Shown here piece by piece: positions 44,906-52,580 of a DNA stretch of 64,000 nt. The position numbers were made by a program, and so were the translations under genes. Every line of letters begins with the position of its first letter. Positions within the stretch are counted from its first letter, which is position 1. The stretch comes from CBFHSD01 sp965658375. GTDB lineage: Bacteria; Bacteroidota; Bacteroidia; Flavobacteriales_G; Salibacteraceae. Under the pieces are notes generated by a model, which was given only the letters and a program-made list of their open reading frames with translations, did no database searches and was not told the origin of the DNA. The DNA lies in contig CBFHSD010000005.1 in the NCBI GenBank assembly GCA_965658375.1, forward strand, positions 1 to 64,000, read 5' to 3'.

Positions 44906-46447
44906 ATGAACGACAAAATTGAACGCTTACTTAAAATGCGCGAAGAAGCCCAGAAGGGGGGAGGCGAAAAACGCATTGAAGCGCAACATAAAAAAGGAAA
45001 ACTCACCGCAAGAGAAAGACTGGAGTATTTACTTGACGAAGGATCTTTTGAAGAAATTGGACGATTGGTAACGCACCGCTCCAACCTCTTTGGTTTAGAT
45101 AAAATGAAGTTTTATGGCGATGGTGTTGTTACAGGTTATGGAACCATCAATGGCCGCATGGTCTATGTATTCTCTCAAGACTTTACGGTTTTGGGGGGCT
45201 CGCTTGCAGAAGCGCATGCCGAAAAGATTTGTAAAATCATGGATTTGGCCATGAAAAACGGTGCACCCGTTATTGGATTGAATGATTCTGGTGGTGCCCG
45301 AATTCAAGAAGGAGTAGTTTCTTTAGGTGGCTATGCAGATATTTTTTATCGAAACACATTGGCTTCTGGGGTAGTACCTCAACTTTCAGCCATCTTGGGG
45401 CCATGTGCTGGTGGTGCTGTTTACAGTCCCGCTCTTACCGATTTTATTCACATGGTAGAAGGCTCGAGCTACATGTTTGTTACAGGTCCTAACGTAGTTA
45501 AAACAGTAACGCACGAAGAAGTAAGCAGCGAAGATTTGGGTGGAGCCTCAGCGCACAGCACCAAATCTGGGGTTACTCATTTTACAGCTCCAAATGAAAT
45601 TGCAGCGCTGGACCAACTGAAGCAACTCTTAAGCTATGTTCCTCAAAACTGCGAAGAAGATGCACCGAGTATACCTTACACTCCGAACGATGAAAAACGC
45701 CAAGCGTTAAATAACATCATTCCAGAAAACCCAAACCAGCCTTACGATATTCGCGAAGTGATTGAACAAGTTTCTGATAGCGATTCATTCATGGAAGTGC
45801 ATAAAGACTATGCAGAGAACATCGTGGTTGGATTTGCCCGATTAGCGGGAAGAAGCATTGGTATTGTAGCGAACCAACCTTCCGTTTTAGCAGGATGTTT
45901 AGACATCAATGCCTCTAAGAAAGGTGGCCGATTTGTAAGATTCTGCGATGCCTTCAATATTCCACTATTGGTATTTGAAGACGTACCAGGATTCTTACCC
46001 GGAACAGACCAAGAATGGAATGCCATTATTACCAATGGCGCTAAACTGCTTTATGCATTTAGTGAGGCTACTGTTCCAAGAATTACGGTCATTACTCGCA
46101 AAGCATACGGTGGAGCTTATGACGTAATGAACTCGAAACACATTGGCGCAGACATGAACTACGCATGGCCTACAGCAGAAATTGCAGTAATGGGAGCCAA
46201 AGGAGCGGCCGAAATCATTTTCAGAAAAGACATTGCAGCTTCAGATGACCCTGCTGCAACCCTTGCAGAAAAAGAAGCAGAATATGCTAAAGAGTTCGCC
46301 CATCCTTACAGAGCAGCTGCTCGTGGTTATGTAGATGAAGTGATTCTTCCAGAAAATACACGTGAAAAACTGATACGTGCTTTTGCTATGCTAGCGAGCA
46401 AATCAGAGAAATTACCGAAAAAGAAGCATGGAAACATTCCATTATAA
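44906..46447 (+). CDS. Acyl-CoA carboxylase beta chain (propionyl-CoA/methylmalonyl-CoA type)
   Basis: The protein has 513 residues and both carboxyltransferase lobes. Landmarks are KLTARERLEYLLDEGSFEE, GARIQEGVVSLGGYADIF, GPCAGGAVYSPALTDF, DVPGFLPGTDQEWNAI and ITRKAYGGAYDVM. These match biotin-dependent carboxyltransferase beta chains such as PccB/MmdA. The ATG at 44906 (MNDKIERLLKM) is preferred over a TTG three codons upstream. No biotin-carrier alpha chain is adjacent, so it may use AccB/AccC encoded at 15.4-17.3 kb. Substrate inferred, not shown. Confidence 0.92.
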   Translation: MNDKIERLLKMREEAQKGGGEKRIEAQHKKGKLTARERLEYLLDEGSFEEIGRLVTHRSNLFGLDKMKFYGDGVVTGYGTINGRMVYVFSQDFTVLGGSLAEAHAEKICKIMDLAMKNGAPVIGLNDSGGARIQEGVVSLGGYADIFYRNTLASGVVPQLSAILGPCAGGAVYSPALTDFIHMVEGSSYMFVTGPNVVKTVTHEEVSSEDLGGASAHSTKSGVTHFTAPNEIAALDQLKQLLSYVPQNCEEDAPSIPYTPNDEKRQALNNIIPENPNQPYDIREVIEQVSDSDSFMEVHKDYAENIVVGFARLAGRSIGIVANQPSVLAGCLDINASKKGGRFVRFCDAFNIPLLVFEDVPGFLPGTDQEWNAIITNGAKLLYAFSEATVPRITVITRKAYGGAYDVMNSKHIGADMNYAWPTAEIAVMGAKGAAEIIFRKDIAASDDPAATLAEKEAEYAKEFAHPYRAAARGYVDEVILPENTREKLIRAFAMLASKSEKLPKKKHGNIPL

Positions 46448-46512
46448 TGCACGTATGTAATCTAGGTTACTTGACAGCCTCTTGTTAAGGGCTTAATTTG
46501 CACTCACTTAAA

Positions 46513-47139
46513 ATGAACAAAATGATAAAGAAAATAGCAGTATTTGGTTTAGCAGTGGCTTTTATAGGCTTTGCCGCATTCAAATTAACAGGAGACAACG
46601 AACAATTAGAAATTGGTGAAGGTTCTTCTGCCCTTGCTTCTCCTGTATTTACAGTAGATGGTGAAGAAAATACTTTACGCGGCATGATGGGCCAAAACGG
46701 TCTTTTGGTTGTATTCTCATGCAACACATGTCCTTTTGTTGTGGCTTGGGAAGACCGCTACAATGAGTTGAACGCTTACGCCAAAGAGAATAATATTGGG
46801 ATGGTATTAGTGAACTCTAACGAGAAACTGAGAGCCGAAGAAGATTCTCCAGAGAATATGAAAAAACATGCTGAAGAATTGGGCTACACCATGCCGTATG
46901 TGATAGATAAGAATCACATGATTGCAGATGCATTTGGGGCAAAAACAACTCCACATGTTTTCTTATTCAACAACAAATTGAGATTGGCTTACAAAGGATC
47001 TATTGACGACAACTTTAAAGATAAAGATGCTGTGAAAGAAACCTACTTAAAAGATGCCATGTCTCAGATGATAGCTGGCGAAGAAGTATCAAACCCAGTT
47101 ACTGAAGCAAGAGGCTGCAGCATCAAGCGTTTGAAATAA
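46513..47139 (+). CDS. Membrane-anchored thioredoxin-family protein (redoxin)
   Basis: The ~208-residue protein has an N-terminal anchor or signal (KKIAVFGLAVAFIGFAAF) and a thioredoxin fold. The CxxC is VFSCNTCPFVVAWEDRYNEL, of a type seen in AhpC/TSA-like thioredoxin-family proteins of Bacteroidota. TPHVFLFNN carries the cis-Pro. The C-terminal ARGCSIKRLK is conserved in related proteins. It faces the periplasm and probably acts in disulfide or peroxide chemistry. It lies 65 bases after the carboxylase and is followed by a terminator. A start at 46522 (MIKKIAVF) is also possible. Confidence 0.8.
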   Translation: MNKMIKKIAVFGLAVAFIGFAAFKLTGDNEQLEIGEGSSALASPVFTVDGEENTLRGMMGQNGLLVVFSCNTCPFVVAWEDRYNELNAYAKENNIGMVLVNSNEKLRAEEDSPENMKKHAEELGYTMPYVIDKNHMIADAFGAKTTPHVFLFNNKLRLAYKGSIDDNFKDKDAVKETYLKDAMSQMIAGEEVSNPVTEARGCSIKRLK

Positions 47140-47158
47140 AAGTAAAAACACATTCTGT

Positions 47159-47189
47159 AAAAAACGTCCTAGATCCTAGGGCGTTTTTT
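47159..47189 (+). terminator. Terminator after the redoxin gene
   Basis: CGTCCTAG pairs with CTAGGGCG (one wobble), flanked by A6 and T6 (47159-47189). It separates the redoxin from purD. Confidence 0.8.
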
Positions 47190-47211
47190 CGTTTATAAGC
47201 CTAGGGAGAAT

Positions 47212-47219
47212 TACTTTTG
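47212..47219 (+). promoter_or_regulatory. TAnnTTTG promoter element (TACTTTTG) for purD
   Basis: TACTTTTG ends four bases before the purD ATG (47224), predicting a leaderless or nearly leaderless message, as for rbfA and egtB. Confidence 0.6.
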
Positions 47220-47223
47220 CCCC

Positions 47224-48498
47224 ATGAATATACTTGTCCTTGGTTCAGGAGGTCGCGAACATGCATTGGCATGGAAAATAGCGCAAAGCGAAAAAGTAGA
47301 TCAACTCTTTATTGCTCCAGGAAATGCTGGAACAGCTGAAGTAGGAGAAAACATCAACCTCAATGTCAATGACTTTGAAGGCATCAAGAATTTTGTTCTC
47401 AGCAACCATGTAAATATGGTAGTGGTTGGCCCCGAAGACCCATTGGTGAATGGCATTACAGACTTTTTCAAAAGCGATGAACAACTCTGTTCTGTTCCTG
47501 TAATTGGACCAAGCAAAGACGGTGCTCAATTGGAAGGCTCTAAAGATTTCTCTAAAGAATTTATGGCGCGCCACCAGGTACCAACAGCCGCCTATCAAAC
47601 CTTTCATGCTGGGAACCTGCAAGAAGGTTTTACTTTTCTAGAAAGCCTCAAGGCTCCTTACGTTCTTAAGGCCGATGGCTTAGCCGCTGGAAAAGGGGTG
47701 CTCATCTTGAATGACCTCGAAGAAGCCAAAAAGGAACTTTCAAACATGATTGAAGGAGGGAAATTTGGCGAGGCAAGCAGCCAAGTAGTGGTTGAAGAAT
47801 TTTTAGATGGCATTGAACTATCTGTGTTTGTTCTTACAGACGGACATTCCTATAAAATACTGCCCGAAGCCAAAGACTACAAAAGAATTGGCGAGGGCGA
47901 CAAAGGCTTAAACACCGGTGGAATGGGTGCCATTTCTCCTGTTCATTTTGCCAAAGGAGATTTCTTGCAAAAGGTAGAAGAACGTATTGTTAAACCCACG
48001 GTCGATGGCCTTCAGAAAGACGGCATCGACTACAAAGGTTTTCTTTTCATTGGATTGATGAATGTAGGCGGAGACCCTTATGTGATTGAATACAATGTGC
48101 GCATGGGAGATCCAGAAACAGAAGTCGTAATTCCAAGAATAAAAAGTGATTTACTGGATCTACTAGAAGGTGTAGCCAATGAAGATTTGTATAGTCGCGA
48201 TTTTGAAATTGATGAGCGTTACGCCACAACAGTGATGTTGGTTTCTGGCGGTTACCCAGAGAGCTACGAAAAAGGAGAAACCATTCATGGACTAGATACT
48301 CTAACAAGTGGAATTGCATTTCATGCAGGTACCAAAAGTGATGGCGAAAATACCTTGACAAATGGTGGGCGTGTTATTGCGCTTACCTCTTTAAGTGAAT
48401 CAATGGATGGAGCATTGCAACAATCGTTTACCAATGCCAAGGCCGTTGACTTTGAAAAGAAATACTACCGAAGCGATATTGGATTTGATTTGAAATAA
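47224..48498 (+). CDS. purD: Phosphoribosylamine-glycine ligase (GARS)
   Basis: PurD joins glycine to phosphoribosylamine with ATP, the second step of purine synthesis. The 424-residue ATP-grasp protein starts MNILVLGSGGREHALAWKI, has VGPEDPLVNGI, VLKADGLAAGKGV, the family motif GGMGAISPV and RMGDPETEVVIPR. Length is normal for the monofunctional enzyme. No other pur gene is adjacent. It has its own promoter and a terminator directly after the stop. Confidence 0.96.
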   Translation: MNILVLGSGGREHALAWKIAQSEKVDQLFIAPGNAGTAEVGENINLNVNDFEGIKNFVLSNHVNMVVVGPEDPLVNGITDFFKSDEQLCSVPVIGPSKDGAQLEGSKDFSKEFMARHQVPTAAYQTFHAGNLQEGFTFLESLKAPYVLKADGLAAGKGVLILNDLEEAKKELSNMIEGGKFGEASSQVVVEEFLDGIELSVFVLTDGHSYKILPEAKDYKRIGEGDKGLNTGGMGAISPVHFAKGDFLQKVEERIVKPTVDGLQKDGIDYKGFLFIGLMNVGGDPYVIEYNVRMGDPETEVVIPRIKSDLLDLLEGVANEDLYSRDFEIDERYATTVMLVSGGYPESYEKGETIHGLDTLTSGIAFHAGTKSDGENTLTNGGRVIALTSLSESMDGALQQSFTNAKAVDFEKKYYRSDIGFDLK

Positions 48499-48527
48499 AA
48501 AAAGAGCAGCCTTGAGCTGCTCTTTTT
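48499..48527. terminator. Bidirectional terminator between purD and the ergothioneine operon
   Basis: AAAAAGAGCAGC (48499-48510) and GCTGCTCTTTTT (48516-48527) are separated by a five-base loop. The A-run and T-run flanks let it work on both strands for the convergent purD and DUF427 genes. Confidence 0.9.
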
Positions 48528-48529
48528 AG

Positions 48530-48811
48530 TTATTCTTTTACCTCAACGCCTTTCCAAAAGGCGTAATACCCTTCTATCTGTTTGGCCATGTCTTTCGCTT
48601 TTGGATAGTACCAAACGGCATCGCCATTTTCTTTCCCATCAACACTTAAGGTATAATAGCTCGCTACCCCCTTCCATGGGCAGGTGGTATGCGTTGAAGA
48701 ATCTTTTAAAAATTCTTTTTGAATACTTGCTGGCGGGAAATAATGATTTCCCTCTACCACAACTGTGTCATTGCTTTCTGCAATGACCTTACCGTTCCAT
48801 ATTGCTTTCAT
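48530..48811 (-). CDS. DUF427-family protein
   Basis: The 93-residue protein starts MKAIWNGKVIAESNDTVVVE and has the GNHYFPPASI, HTTCPWKGVASYYTL and DAVWYYPKAK blocks that define DUF427 (a small beta-rich fold). Its ATG overlaps the egtD stop in an ATGA (48808-48811), so the two are translationally coupled; a start five codons upstream is less likely. It is the last gene of the egtB-egtD unit. Its role is not established, but the location suggests a link to ergothioneine or histidine betaine chemistry. Confidence 0.8.
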   Translation of the reverse strand: MKAIWNGKVIAESNDTVVVEGNHYFPPASIQKEFLKDSSTHTTCPWKGVASYYTLSVDGKENGDAVWYYPKAKDMAKQIEGYYAFWKGVEVKE

Positions 48812-49782
48812 TCTTTTGCCCTCCATATGGTATCTACAAAATACCCGTTATTATCTATAAAATTCTTTACCACTGTATAACCCGTATCCTTGGCTAAGGT
48901 TTCAATTTCACTGAGGTGATACTTTTTAGAAATCTCTGTATGAATCGGTTCGCCCTGTTCAAAGTTCACTTCTAAATCAATCTTTTTCAATCTTACTTTT
49001 TGGTTCACTTTTGAAACCAAATAGCTTCGGGCTTCACCAGACAATGGATCATAGGATTCATAGTGTTTCCAGTGAGTGAGGTTAAAGTCTGCCTCTAGCT
49101 CATCGTTCATTCTGTGAAGCAGATTCAGGTTAAAATCGGCTGTTACTCCTTGCGCATCATTGTAAGCTTTGCGTATGATATCCGGGTCCTTTTTTAAGTC
49201 AATTCCTAAAAACCATAAATCTCCATTTTCACAGCAATCTTGTGCTTTATTCATAAAAGAACGCGCCTCGCTGTTGGATAAATTACCAATGTTAGAGCCT
49301 AAGAAAAGCACCACTTTTCGCTGCGCCTTGTGTTCATTTAAAAACTTTAAAGCTGCGAAATACTCTTGATTGATGGTTTGCACATCCAAATGAGGCAGTT
49401 CATTTTGGAGATTGCTTTTTAGCTCTTTCAACACACTGCCAGAAATATCTACTGGCATATACGTAAAATCAGCCTCTTTATCCAAAAGCTCCTTCAATAA
49501 CAAACGCGTTTTGGTTCCATCTCCAGCGCCCAGTTCAATGAGTAAAAAGGGCGAACCATCACCTACAAATGCCTCTGCAATTTCATTTTTCTGATGTGCT
49601 AAAATATCGTATTCAGCCCGAGTTAAATAGTACTCAGGTAAACTCATGATCTGTCGAAAGAGTTTGTCTCCTTTTTCATTATACATGTACCTAGAAGAAA
49701 GGTATTTCTGTTGTGCAGATAAGCCCTCTTTCACATGCAAGGAAAAATCACTTAAGGTTGGAGACTTGGTTTGTGTGCTCAT
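48808..49782 (-). CDS. egtD: L-histidine N-alpha-methyltransferase-like (EgtD)
   Basis: EgtD methylates the histidine amino group three times with SAM to give hercynine, the precursor of ergothioneine. The 324-residue protein has SSRYMYNEKGDKLFRQIMSL and PEYYLTRAEYDIL near the start, the SAM-binding LIELGAGDGTKTRLLL (near residue 80) and GSNIGNL, all typical of EgtD. It overlaps egtB by four bases (ATGA), and the DUF427 gene overlaps it in turn. The reaction is inferred from family and its EgtB partner. Confidence 0.9.
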   Translation of the reverse strand: MSTQTKSPTLSDFSLHVKEGLSAQQKYLSSRYMYNEKGDKLFRQIMSLPEYYLTRAEYDILAHQKNEIAEAFVGDGSPFLLIELGAGDGTKTRLLLKELLDKEADFTYMPVDISGSVLKELKSNLQNELPHLDVQTINQEYFAALKFLNEHKAQRKVVLFLGSNIGNLSNSEARSFMNKAQDCCENGDLWFLGIDLKKDPDIIRKAYNDAQGVTADFNLNLLHRMNDELEADFNLTHWKHYESYDPLSGEARSYLVSKVNQKVRLKKIDLEVNFEQGEPIHTEISKKYHLSEIETLAKDTGYTVVKNFIDNNGYFVDTIWRAKE

Positions 49783-50975
49783 AAATTATTCTTTACGGTT
49801 CTAACACCAGAGAATTGCCACTGCATAGGTGGATGAAAAAAGTTTCTATATGTTGTTCTGCCGTGTCCTTCTGCTGTCGCTACAGAAGCACCTCTTTGCA
49901 CCATTTGGTTCACCATGAATTTACCATTGTATTCGCCTATGGCCCCTGCTGCTTTTTGATAGCGCGGGTAAGGTAAATAAGCGCTATTGGTGTGTTCCCA
50001 TCGCTGGCCCCAATCCAACTGAGATGCTGCCGCTTCCCATTCAAATTCTGTTGGTAGGCGTTCTCCCAACCATTGGGCAAGGGCATGTGCTTCATAAAAA
50101 GAAACATGTTTGATGGCCGCTTTGGGCTCAATGGCGTTTACACCATCCAGCTCATACTGCTCCCAACCGTCTTTCCCTAAATTCCAATATAGTGGGAATT
50201 TCACAGCATTTTCATTTACCCAGGCCCAGCCTTCATCGTGCCAAAGGTTATGCTTCTCATACCCTCCATCTTTGATAAAAGCAAGCATCACATCATTGGT
50301 GAGTAGGCCTTTAGAAATCTCAAATGTTTCCAAGTGCACTTGGTGCAATCCTAACTCATTGTCAAAACAAAAACCTTCTCCTCTATGACCAATGGAATAA
50401 AGACCTTCTTGCATACGAACTGCACCAGTGGCTTGCTCCTTTTTCTGATCTATAGGGTTGCTTGTTGAATAAGCCGGCTTTAAAGGTTGAGTTCCAAGTG
50501 TATGTTTTAGGTCGGTCCATAACAACTCTTGGTGCTGCTGTTCGTGTTGCAGGCCCAATGTCAAAATGGGATGCCATTCGTTTAACCGCTCCGTAGCTTC
50601 AGAAGAACCCAGAAAGTCGTTCACTTGATCGTTCACATACTTTCTATAATCCAACACCTTTTGTAAAAGAGGCCTGCTTAAAGACCCTCTGTTAAAGCGC
50701 ATCACGCGGTCACCTACCGTGTTGTAGTAACTATTGAAGAGATAGGCGAAATCTGAATCAAATTCTTTGTAATTGGTTTTGAAGGGCCTTAACAAAAACT
50801 GTTCAAAAAACCATGTTGTATGGGCCAAATGCCACTTTGAGGGGCTCGCCCAAACCACTGTTTGCACAACACAATCCTCTGGATGTAAAGGGGCACAAAT
50901 GGCTTCTGTTTTTTGGCGAACCGAATTGAACTGATTATTGATTTGCTTTAGTACAGCAAAATCGTCTTTGCTCAT
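49779..50975 (-). CDS. egtB: Ergothioneine synthesis sulfoxide synthase EgtB
   Basis: EgtB uses an iron centre and O2 to join a thiol to hercynine. The 398-residue protein has the DinB-like N-terminal domain with iron ligands in LAHTTWFFEQF (H52) and LQHEQQHQELLWTD (HxxxHxE, H144, H148, E150). The C-terminal FGE-sulfatase domain ends FHPPMQWQFSGVRTV. It begins the operon EgtB-EgtD-DUF427. There is no egtA (gamma-Glu-Cys ligase-like), egtC (amidohydrolase) or egtE (C-S lyase) beside it, so it may be the type that uses cysteine directly. A TAATTTTG promoter sits before the start. Confidence 0.9.
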   Translation of the reverse strand: MSKDDFAVLKQINNQFNSVRQKTEAICAPLHPEDCVVQTVVWASPSKWHLAHTTWFFEQFLLRPFKTNYKEFDSDFAYLFNSYYNTVGDRVMRFNRGSLSRPLLQKVLDYRKYVNDQVNDFLGSSEATERLNEWHPILTLGLQHEQQHQELLWTDLKHTLGTQPLKPAYSTSNPIDQKKEQATGAVRMQEGLYSIGHRGEGFCFDNELGLHQVHLETFEISKGLLTNDVMLAFIKDGGYEKHNLWHDEGWAWVNENAVKFPLYWNLGKDGWEQYELDGVNAIEPKAAIKHVSFYEAHALAQWLGERLPTEFEWEAAASQLDWGQRWEHTNSAYLPYPRYQKAAGAIGEYNGKFMVNQMVQRGASVATAEGHGRTTYRNFFHPPMQWQFSGVRTVKNNL

Positions 50976-50979
50976 GAAT

Positions 50980-50987
50980 CAAAATTA
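50980..50987 (-). promoter_or_regulatory. TAnnTTTG promoter element (TAATTTTG) for egtB-egtD-DUF427
   Basis: On the minus strand TAATTTTG ends four bases before the egtB ATG (50975). Just upstream the sequence TTCCCATGGGGAA is a near-palindrome that could be an operator. Confidence 0.55.
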
Positions 50988-51067
50988 GGGTGTTCCCATG
51001 GGGAAAACTGTTCATTTGGCGACAAGGTAAGAATTCAAAAAGGAAAAATACGGATGAAACGGTAAGC

Positions 51068-51169
51068 TTAATTTCGCGGACAATTCTTGCACGCCTTGCC
51101 TTTCTTTTTGTACTTCTTGCAGCACTTCTTTTTGCACGAATAAGCGAAACCAAAACACAAGTTTGGCAT
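51068..51169 (-). CDS. Small Cys/Lys-rich protein, 33 residues
   Basis: An ATG at 51169 opens a 33-codon frame whose product has an apolar start (MPNLCFGFAYSC) and a lysine- and cysteine-rich tail, CKKKCCKKYKKKGKACKNCP, ending RN before TAA. I recall similar KKCCKKYKKKGK..C..CP tails in small proteins of many Flavobacteriales, though I cannot verify it here. A TTG 18 codons upstream would extend it to 51. The five tail cysteines, of six in all, suggest metal binding or a lipid-linked surface peptide. Function unknown. The nearest genes are egtB (same strand, downstream) and a VOC protein (opposite). Confidence 0.5.
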   Translation of the reverse strand: MPNLCFGFAYSCKKKCCKKYKKKGKACKNCPRN

Positions 51170-51390
51170 GTCAACAGGACTGTTGAACAGATTTTCTTCG
51201 TTATGTTGTCTTTCGCTTTGCAATTATTTAGACTAATTCTAAAGAGTGGCAAACATAGAAGAGGAAGCTAAGAAATCCACTACCTAAAAGTGGGTATAAT
51301 GCATATCTATACTCTACAATTTTTAAAAACCGAGTAGTATTCTACCAAAGCTTACTTTCCGCATTTTTAAGCGCAAAAGACTACAGTATT

Positions 51391-51420
51391 AAAACAACAG
51401 CGTTGTTTTGTCATGACAAA
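51391..51420. promoter_or_regulatory. Two adjacent palindromes upstream of the VOC gene
   Basis: AAAACAAC-AGC-GTTGTTTT (51391-51409) is followed by and slightly overlaps TTTGTCATGACAAA (51407-51420), a perfect 14-base palindrome. They lie about 90 bases before the VOC ATG. They may be operators for a dimeric regulator or a small hairpin; no experimental basis. Confidence 0.4.
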
Positions 51421-51508
51421 TCTCTAAGGTATCTTCGAGCCGCTAAAAAAATCGAACCCTTTCGTTTACGTAAATTATTGATATTCATAGTACTTATAGC
51501 CGAAATAG

Positions 51509-52573
51509 ATGAGTGAAAAGTTAATTTATGGCATTCAACAAATAGGTGTTGGTGTTGCTGATGCAGACCAAACTTTTGAATGGTATGCTACGCGTTTGGG
51601 TTCTGACGTTCCTGTGTTTGAAGACGACAACACAGCTACCTTTATGGCACCCTACATGGGCGGAAAGCCCAGAGAAAAACGCGCCATCTTAGCTATGAAT
51701 TTAGAAGGCGGAAGCGGCTATGAGATTTGGCAATACACAAACCGCACGCCTAGCAAACCCGAAAATCCGTTTAGACTTGGAGATTTGGGCATCAATGGGG
51801 CTATTGTAAAATCAAGAAACATCACACAAAGTTTTGACCGTCTACAAAAAATGCAGGTTGAAATGCTTACAAATGTTGTAAGTGATATTGACGGCACAAA
51901 GTGCTTTTACATCAACGACTTGGGTGGTAACCTTTTGAAAATAAAAGAATCTAACTCTTGGTTCTCAAAGTCTCAAAAAGATCTTGGTGGTGTTTACGGA
52001 GGTATTCTTGGCGTAAGCAACATTGAAGAAGCCATGAAGCTTTATTCAGATGTTCTTGGTTATGATCAGGTATTGGCAGATGAAACCGGATCGTTTGAAA
52101 GTCTAAAAGGCATAGCAAACGGAGACGCAACATTCAGAAGAGTTATTTTAGGCCATAAAGCCAATAGAACAGGAGGGTTCAGCAAACTTTTAGGCGATAG
52201 CCAATTGGAACTGGTTCAAATGATAGACAAGGTTCCCGAAAAACTCTTTAAAAACCGTTACTGGGGTGACCTTGGATTTATACACCTGTGTTTTGACATT
52301 TCTAACATGCGCTTGCTCACAGAAGAGTGCAAAGCCAAAGGATTTCCGTTTAAAGTTTTGAGCTCAGACTCTTTTGATATGGGAGATGCCAACGGACATT
52401 GGGGCTACATAGAAGATCCTGACGGCACCTTGATTGAGTTTGTAGAAACGCACAAAGTTTCTTTGGTAAAACCACTCAACTGGAACATTAACCTGCGTAA
52501 TAGAGACCCTAAAAAACCATTGCCAAATTGGTTGGTAAAGGCGATGAGTTTCAAGAGAAAAAAATTCAATTGA
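51509..52573 (+). CDS. VOC-superfamily protein, 4-hydroxyphenylpyruvate dioxygenase-like
   Basis: The 354-residue protein consists of tandem VOC (glyoxalase/dioxygenase) modules. The first starts YGIQQIGVGVADADQTFEWY, the second GGVYGGILGVSNIEEAMKLY. The histidine of GFIHLCFDIS and the glutamate of GTLIEFVETH fit two of the metal ligands; in the first module a glutamine sits where histidine is common, so metal binding may be partial. The length fits HPPD, but the catalytic set is not complete, so the substrate is open. It stands alone, convergent with a flavoprotein, a 22-base palindrome between them. Confidence 0.7.
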   Translation: MSEKLIYGIQQIGVGVADADQTFEWYATRLGSDVPVFEDDNTATFMAPYMGGKPREKRAILAMNLEGGSGYEIWQYTNRTPSKPENPFRLGDLGINGAIVKSRNITQSFDRLQKMQVEMLTNVVSDIDGTKCFYINDLGGNLLKIKESNSWFSKSQKDLGGVYGGILGVSNIEEAMKLYSDVLGYDQVLADETGSFESLKGIANGDATFRRVILGHKANRTGGFSKLLGDSQLELVQMIDKVPEKLFKNRYWGDLGFIHLCFDISNMRLLTEECKAKGFPFKVLSSDSFDMGDANGHWGYIEDPDGTLIEFVETHKVSLVKPLNWNINLRNRDPKKPLPNWLVKAMSFKRKKFN

Positions 52574-52580
52574 ATTTTTT
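52559..52580. terminator. AT-rich 22-base palindrome at the end of two convergent genes
   Basis: AAAAAATTCAA and TTGAATTTTTT make a perfect inverted repeat with no loop bases. It covers the last codons and TGA of the VOC gene and reaches the stop of the flavoprotein gene (52579-52581). It may act as a bidirectional terminator, though it has no G/C-rich stem. Confidence 0.5.

Larger units (their letters stand above)
50976..51508. other. Intergenic region, 533 bases, with one small gene and palindromes
   Basis: It holds the egtB promoter (50980-50987), a 33-codon Cys/Lys-rich frame on the minus strand (51068-51169) and two adjacent palindromes (51391-51420). Longer frames of 93 codons (plus) and 105 codons (minus) span the same bases but have no family likeness. 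Confidence 0.5.

Noticed and set aside
50935..51271. 105-codon minus-strand and 93-codon plus-strand frames around the small Cys/Lys gene
   Set aside because: The minus frame overlaps the egtB start and the plus frame overlaps the promoter; neither resembles any family. The 33-codon frame in between has the better cysteine pattern.
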